Shown here piece by piece: positions 15,068 to 18,335 of a stretch of DNA of 18,335 nucleotides (its first letter is position 1; every line of letters begins with the position of its first letter). The translations under genes and the position numbers were made by a program. Source of the stretch: Candidatus Peribacteria bacterium (GTDB lineage: Bacteria; Patescibacteria; JAEDAM01; Absconditabacterales; Absconditicoccaceae); contig JAISKI010000048.1 in the NCBI GenBank assembly GCA_031261265.1, positions 1-18,335 of the forward strand, read 5' to 3'. The notes under the pieces were generated by a model, which did no database searches, was not told the DNA's origin, and saw only the letters and a program-made list of their open reading frames with translations.

Positions 15068-15143
15068 TGGAGCCAGCTGTGGGAATCGAACCCACGACCT
15101 TCTCGTTACGAGTGAGATGCTCTACCGACTGAGCTAAGCTGGC
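15068..15143 (-). tRNA. tRNA-Thr (anticodon CGT), CCA encoded
   Basis: On the minus strand the acceptor stem is GCCAGCT/AGCTGGC, with D-arm GCTCAGTCGGTAGAGC. The anticodon stem TCTCA/CGAGA has one A-C mismatch next to loop CTCGTAA, giving anticodon CGT. The T-arm is GTGGG-TTCGATT-CCCAC, the discriminator T, and the 3' CCA is encoded. It would read ACG. Confidence 0.94.
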
Positions 15144-15163
15144 ATTTTTTGGATGCAGGATGT

Positions 15164-15191
15164 ATTGTACATAAATTCTCTGCATTTTCAA
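15164..15191 (-). promoter_or_regulatory. Promoter of tRNA-Thr(CGT)
   Basis: On the minus strand, TTGAAA (15186-15191), 16-nt spacer, TACAAT (15164-15169), about 20 bases before the mature tRNA. The -35 is the same as for the other tRNA-Thr. Confidence 0.65.
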
Positions 15192-15240
15192 TCCAAAAAT
15201 TTTCTGAATCGAACTTCCCTTGTAAAATTTTCTAGAATCC

Positions 15241-15269
15241 TTACATACATAGGTGCGATATTTGATACT
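15241..15269 (+). promoter_or_regulatory. Possible promoter of ruvA
   Basis: TTACAT (15241-15246), 17-nt spacer, GATACT (15264-15269), 36 bases before the ATG. Both boxes are weaker than average. Confidence 0.4.
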
Positions 15270-15305
15270 TTTTTTTGCATTTTACCTCTTGAGCATTTCC
15301 CATTT

Positions 15306-15857
15306 ATGTTTCATTTCTTCCACGGGACTCTTCAACGCTCCTCTGCTCTCACCCTCCTCAAAAATGATCTTTTTGGGATCCAAGTCAGCTATGCTGGCAA
15401 GCAGACTACGGGAGACTTTTTTCTCTATCCTCACTTGGATGACACGAAGAAAACGGTGTTCTATTTTGCCTTTGACACTCCAGCCCAGAAACAGCTTTTT
15501 GAGAGCCTTTTAAAAATTTCAGGAATCTGAACCAAAACCGCGTTTACCATTGCACAATATGAAGAAAGTGAATTGAAAAAAGCGATAGAAACCATGGATG
15601 TAAAGTTTTTTCAAGCGATCCCAGGGATCTGACCTAAATCAGCAAAAAAAATTCTGCTTGAACTCAAGGGGACGATAGATTTCAAACAAATTTCCTCTAT
15701 GGAGGGCGAACAAAAACTCCTGAAAGATATCGTCAAATCTCTCAAAAACTTTGGATACGAAGCGGAGGCAGTAAAAGCTGTCTTGACCAAATATCCTGAA
15801 AAAATCCGTAAAGAAAACATGAGCGAAGTGATTAAATGGGCTATCTCTCATCTTTAG
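15306..15857 (+). CDS. ruvA: Holliday junction branch migration protein RuvA
   Basis: RuvA binds four-way junctions as a tetramer and loads the RuvB motor during recombination repair. This 183-aa protein is close to the usual ~190-200 aa. The N-terminal OB domain starts FHFFHGTLQRS and includes GIQVSYAG. Two tandem helix-hairpin-helix motifs follow, LLKISGIGTKTAF and IPGIGPKSAKKILLELKG; in both, the second Gly of GIG is a TGA codon (residues 75 and 109). This is among the strongest evidence for UGA-glycine here. The C-terminal RuvB-binding domain (about 135-183, LKNFGYEAEAVKAVL) is intact. The start at 15306 gives the canonical N-terminus. ruvB and ruvC are not in the window. The next gene begins 26 bases later. 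Confidence 0.95.
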
Positions 15858-15883
15858 CAAGGTTTTAATAAGACTTTTCAAGC

Positions 15884-16306
15884 ATGTTGCCGATCAAACA
15901 TATCATCGACCAATACAGTTCCAGAATCAAATGGGTGCTCGCAGGACTCTTATTTTTAGTGATGATTTTAGCGATTAGGACGATTATCAATTACCAAACT
16001 ATCATTGATACTACTGATTCTGTGAAAAGAAGGACTGCCACCGTACAAAATGCAATGGAGTATGCCCAGAATTTTCAAGCAAAATATCTCGCTTCTGAGT
16101 ATGGACATCTCTTCTTGGCTCATGATAATAATACCCTTTTTCGAGGGGAAAGAATTATCAGTTTCAAAAGCTGAAGTGATGTAAAATCTGACACAACCAG
16201 AACTTCCTTTTCTCATATTCCTGATCGTAGAGAGGTTTTGGAACTAGAAAAAATTCAGATGAGTCCACAGGAGTCTCGGAAAACGTTCATTAGAGAAAGA
16301 ATATAG
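15884..16306 (+). CDS. Single-pass membrane protein, DivIC/FtsB-like
   Basis: The 140-aa product has a short basic cytoplasmic N-terminus, one membrane segment (about residues 17-36, WVLAGLLFLVMILAIRTIIN) and a helical region (about 38-75). FLAHDNNTLFRGERIISF (about 77-95) then recalls the segment after the coiled coil in septum-formation initiators (FtsB/DivIC). One UGA-Gly at residue 97 (16172) joins a charged tail that ends in TAG at 16306. If the assignment holds, it would act in the divisome with FtsL-type partners. It follows ruvA by 26 bases and is probably co-transcribed. It converges on korB with five bases between stops. The gene is surely real; the family is tentative. Confidence 0.6.
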
Positions 16307-16311
16307 AAATT

Positions 16312-16914
16312 TTACCACCTCTTCCGAGAAGGACAGGCTTGCTGGACATTGATATGAGAAAACCCTGGGAATTGGAGAGCTTCCTTGATCGTTTCTTTCA
16401 GCTTTTGCGTCTCTTTGTCCTGCACCATACGTACAAAATTTCCTCCTGCAGCTTCTACTAAATTCACGGGATGTAAGGGAGGAATATGATTCCCCTGTGG
16501 AGTGGATTTAGTTTTTGCCTCCTCTGGAGTAGTGGGAGAAGCCTGACCCGTAGTGAGTGCATAATTTTCGTTATCACAGGTAATATGTAAAATTGGAGTA
16601 TTTCTCCTCGCCGCATGGAGCAAATGCCCTAATCCGATACCATAACTTCCTCCATCTCCCTCCATACTAATCACCATCAAGGAAGGATTGGCTAATTTTA
16701 CTCCTGTCGCAAAAGGGATAGGTCTCCCGTGTAAGGTTTCCGCTCCGTAGCAATCAGTATATTGATTCATTTTTGCATTACAGCCGATACCTGTGACGAA
16801 TACGACCTGATGTTTTGGGATTCAGAGTTCTGCTAAAGCTTGTTTGAGAGCTAAATGGATCAGAAAATTTCCACATCATGGACATCGCTGAAATTTTGTT
16901 AGATTGGTTCTCAT
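16312..16914 (-). CDS. korB: 2-oxoacid:ferredoxin oxidoreductase beta subunit, short form
   Basis: This is the thiamine-diphosphate-binding beta subunit of an enzyme that converts a 2-oxoacid (pyruvate or 2-oxoglutarate) to an acyl-CoA and reduced ferredoxin. Two TGA codons are read as Gly (residues 13 and 31). The first completes the signature CPGCGN at residues 11-16. GIGC follows, then HGRPIPFATGVKLANP, the ThDP/Mg motif in MEGDGGSYGIGLGHLLHAARRN, DNENYALTTGQASPTT and the final cysteine in QACPSRKRW. At 200 aa it is much shorter than the usual 270-300 aa; the chain ends just after the last cysteine. No alpha subunit is adjacent. It starts 26 bases after ackA, so the two appear to form an operon. 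Confidence 0.85.
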
Positions 16915-16940
16915 GACTCAAGCAAAGAAGATAAAGAAGA

Positions 16941-18137
16941 TTACTTCACCAATGCATACGTATCTTTTGCAATCATATATTCTTCGTCAGTAGGTTCTAC
17001 GATTACGGTCACTTTACTCTCTGGAGTGGAAATTACTCTTTCTTCTTCTCTAAAGTCATTTTTAGATTCATCGAAGACTACTCCGAGCCATCCTAACTGA
17101 GAAACGAGTAATTTTCTGATAACAGGAGACCTTTCCAAGACTCCAGCAGAGAGAACAATCACGTCTACTCCGTTGAGTAAAGAGGTAAACCCTCCAATAT
17201 ATTTCAGAATTCTATTTACATAGATATTCAAAATCTGTGTCTCTAATGGTTGTCCAGCGAGGAAACCAGTTTCGATATCTCTCATGTCGCTTGATTTTCC
17301 ATTGTAGAGTCCAAGGATTCCAGACTTTTTATTCATCACCGTGTCTATTTCATCAGCAGATAAGTTTTCATTTTTCATCAGAAAAGGAACAATTGCTGGA
17401 TCAATATCTCCACATCTGGTCCCCATTACCAGTCCTTCTAAAGGAGTGAATCCCAAGGAAGTATCGAGTGCTTTTCCCTCTTTGATCGCAGCAATGGAAG
17501 CTCCATTTCCGACATGGCAAGTAATGATTTTCGTACTAGCGTAGTCTTTCCCGAGGGTTTCGCAGGCTTTATGAGAAATGTAGTCATGAGAAGTCCCATG
17601 GAATCCATATCTTCTCACTTTGTATTTTTCGTAATATTCGCGAGGCAAAGCGTAGAGATAGTGTTCTGGACTCATAGTCTGGAAAAATGCCGTATCGAAA
17701 GCTACCACATTTGGGACGTTGGGAAGGATTTCCTGCACCGCTTCGATTCCCATAATGTTTGCGGGATTATGCAAAGGAGCAAGAGGAATTAATGATTTCA
17801 AAGTTTCGAGGACGTCTGCGGTCACTACTACAGATTTCTGGAAAATCTCTCCGCCGTGCACCATTCTGTGTCCTACGGCATTAATTTCCTCCAAACTGGT
17901 GAGGGATCCATTTTCAGGGCTTACGAGAATTTCAAGGACTTTTTTTAATGCTTGGCTATGATTTGCTAAGTCTCCAGGAAATTCTGATTTATTTTCATCG
18001 CGATCTTTGTGTTTGATGAAAGAGCCTTCCATTCAGATTTTTTCTACATTTCCTCTAGCGAGGATCGTGTGATGGTCTCGATCGAAAAGTTGATATTTGA
18101 GGGAAGAGCTCCCTGCATTGAGGACGAGGATATTCAT
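16941..18137 (-). CDS. ackA: Acetate kinase
   Basis: Acetate kinase interconverts acetyl-phosphate + ADP and acetate + ATP, the ATP-yielding end of fermentation. The 398-aa length is normal. Visible landmarks: MNILVLNAGSSSLKYQLFD at the start (phosphate-binding), HRMVHGGE, FDTAFFQTM, RRYGFHGTSHDYIS, CHVGNGAS, GFTPLEGLVMGTRCGDIDP, NKKSGILG and VLSAGVLERSPVIR, where the family has GGIGENS. One TGA (18033-18035) encodes Gly35; in the standard code the gene would lose its N-terminus. The ATG at 18137 is preferred because it starts the canonical N-terminal motif. It leads an operon with korB. No phosphotransacetylase is nearby. Confidence 0.96.
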
Positions 18138-18174
18138 AGGTAAGGTGAAGAAAAAATAAAAGATTTGAGAGTGT

Positions 18175-18203
18175 AGTATACACAAACGCGATGTAAAATG
18201 CAA
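18175..18203 (-). promoter_or_regulatory. Promoter of the ackA-korB operon
   Basis: On the minus strand, TTGCAT (18198-18203), 17-nt spacer, TATACT (18175-18180), about 37 bases before the ATG. Confidence 0.7.
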
Positions 18204-18290
18204 TGGGAAATTATCACTGGAAAATTTACATTCGAAATGCACAGGTAATAAATATAAGATTATTACTTTTATTTCGTGATATGTAAAGCA

Positions 18291-18335
18291 ATGCACACAC
18301 AGTTATCGGAAGAAGAAAGGGAGTTAATAGCAGTA
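18291..18335 (+). CDS. Start of a gene cut by the window edge, possibly an IS30-type transposase
   Basis: Fifteen codons are visible, starting at the ATG at 18291, with the peptide MHTQLSEEERELIAV. It resembles the N-terminus of IS30-family transposases, which begin with a short xxQLTxEERxxI segment before the helix-turn-helix. With so few residues this is only a suggestion. I did not find a convincing terminal inverted repeat or a promoter of the local type in 18204-18290. If correct, an insertion sequence sits divergently next to ackA. Confidence 0.4.
   Translation, partial: MHTQLSEEERELIAV

Noticed and set aside
2169..18137. Many apparent pseudogenes with internal stop codons (ruvA, ackA, korB, dinD, rhuM, methyltransferase)
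   Set aside because: All interruptions are TGA in the correct frame and most fit conserved or plausible glycines. There are no frameshifts and no internal TAA or TAG, so this is recoding rather than decay.

Overview
The window reads coherently only if UGA is translated as glycine (genetic code 25). Twelve genes contain 30 in-frame TGA codons. Several fall at glycines that define a family: the two helix-hairpin-helix GIG turns of RuvA, CPGCG of a 2-oxoacid:ferredoxin oxidoreductase beta subunit, the IGP turn of a TfoX C-terminal domain, and conserved glycines of DinD and RhuM. All 21 complete genes end in TAA or TAG, none in TGA. This points to a Candidate Phyla Radiation bacterium of the Gracilibacteria (BD1-5/GN02) or Absconditabacteria (SR1). 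In the standard code most of these genes would wrongly look like pseudogenes.

Layout. 1-4085: an unknown 334-aa gene with its own promoter, Shine-Dalgarno and terminator, then a two-gene operon of a TrmB-type regulator and a histidine-methyltransferase-like (EgtD/Methyltransf_33) protein with a long membrane-anchored extension. 4197-7866: an accessory, defence-like block with an Abi_2 (HEPN) gene, a DinD-like gene, a small membrane protein and a RhuM gene. 7946-9173: a secreted beta-rich protein ending like an outer-membrane barrel, plus a small unknown protein. 9271-9342: a 3 x 15 bp tandem repeat and an 18-bp palindrome. 9405-11603: a basic small protein behind tRNA-Thr(GGT), a sortase, and a solitary rplA. 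11813-13192: a coiled-coil membrane protein, a TfoX-C domain protein and a methyltransferase. 13267-15004: a CDF cation transporter and an S51 peptidase-like protein. 15068-16306: tRNA-Thr(CGT), ruvA and a DivIC/FtsB-like protein. 16312-18137: ackA followed by a short, lone korB. The right edge holds the first 15 codons of a possible IS30-type transposase.

Regulation is unusually readable. Nearly every transcription unit has TTGnnA, a 16-nt (less often 17-nt) spacer, and TATACT or a close variant. Four promoters (upstream of the 334-aa gene, the trmB-like operon, the small membrane protein and the beta-barrel gene) also share their spacer sequence. Two of them additionally share an upstream TGTAGAA/TTCTACA hairpin, and two share a long A-rich leader and a post-terminator tail. 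This looks like a repeated expression module around accessory genes that contain no UGA-glycine codons.

The housekeeping parts (RuvA, L1, acetate kinase, sortase) fit a small fermentative cell with a Gram-positive-like surface. The barrel-like protein does not fit that picture and is the most puzzling gene here.
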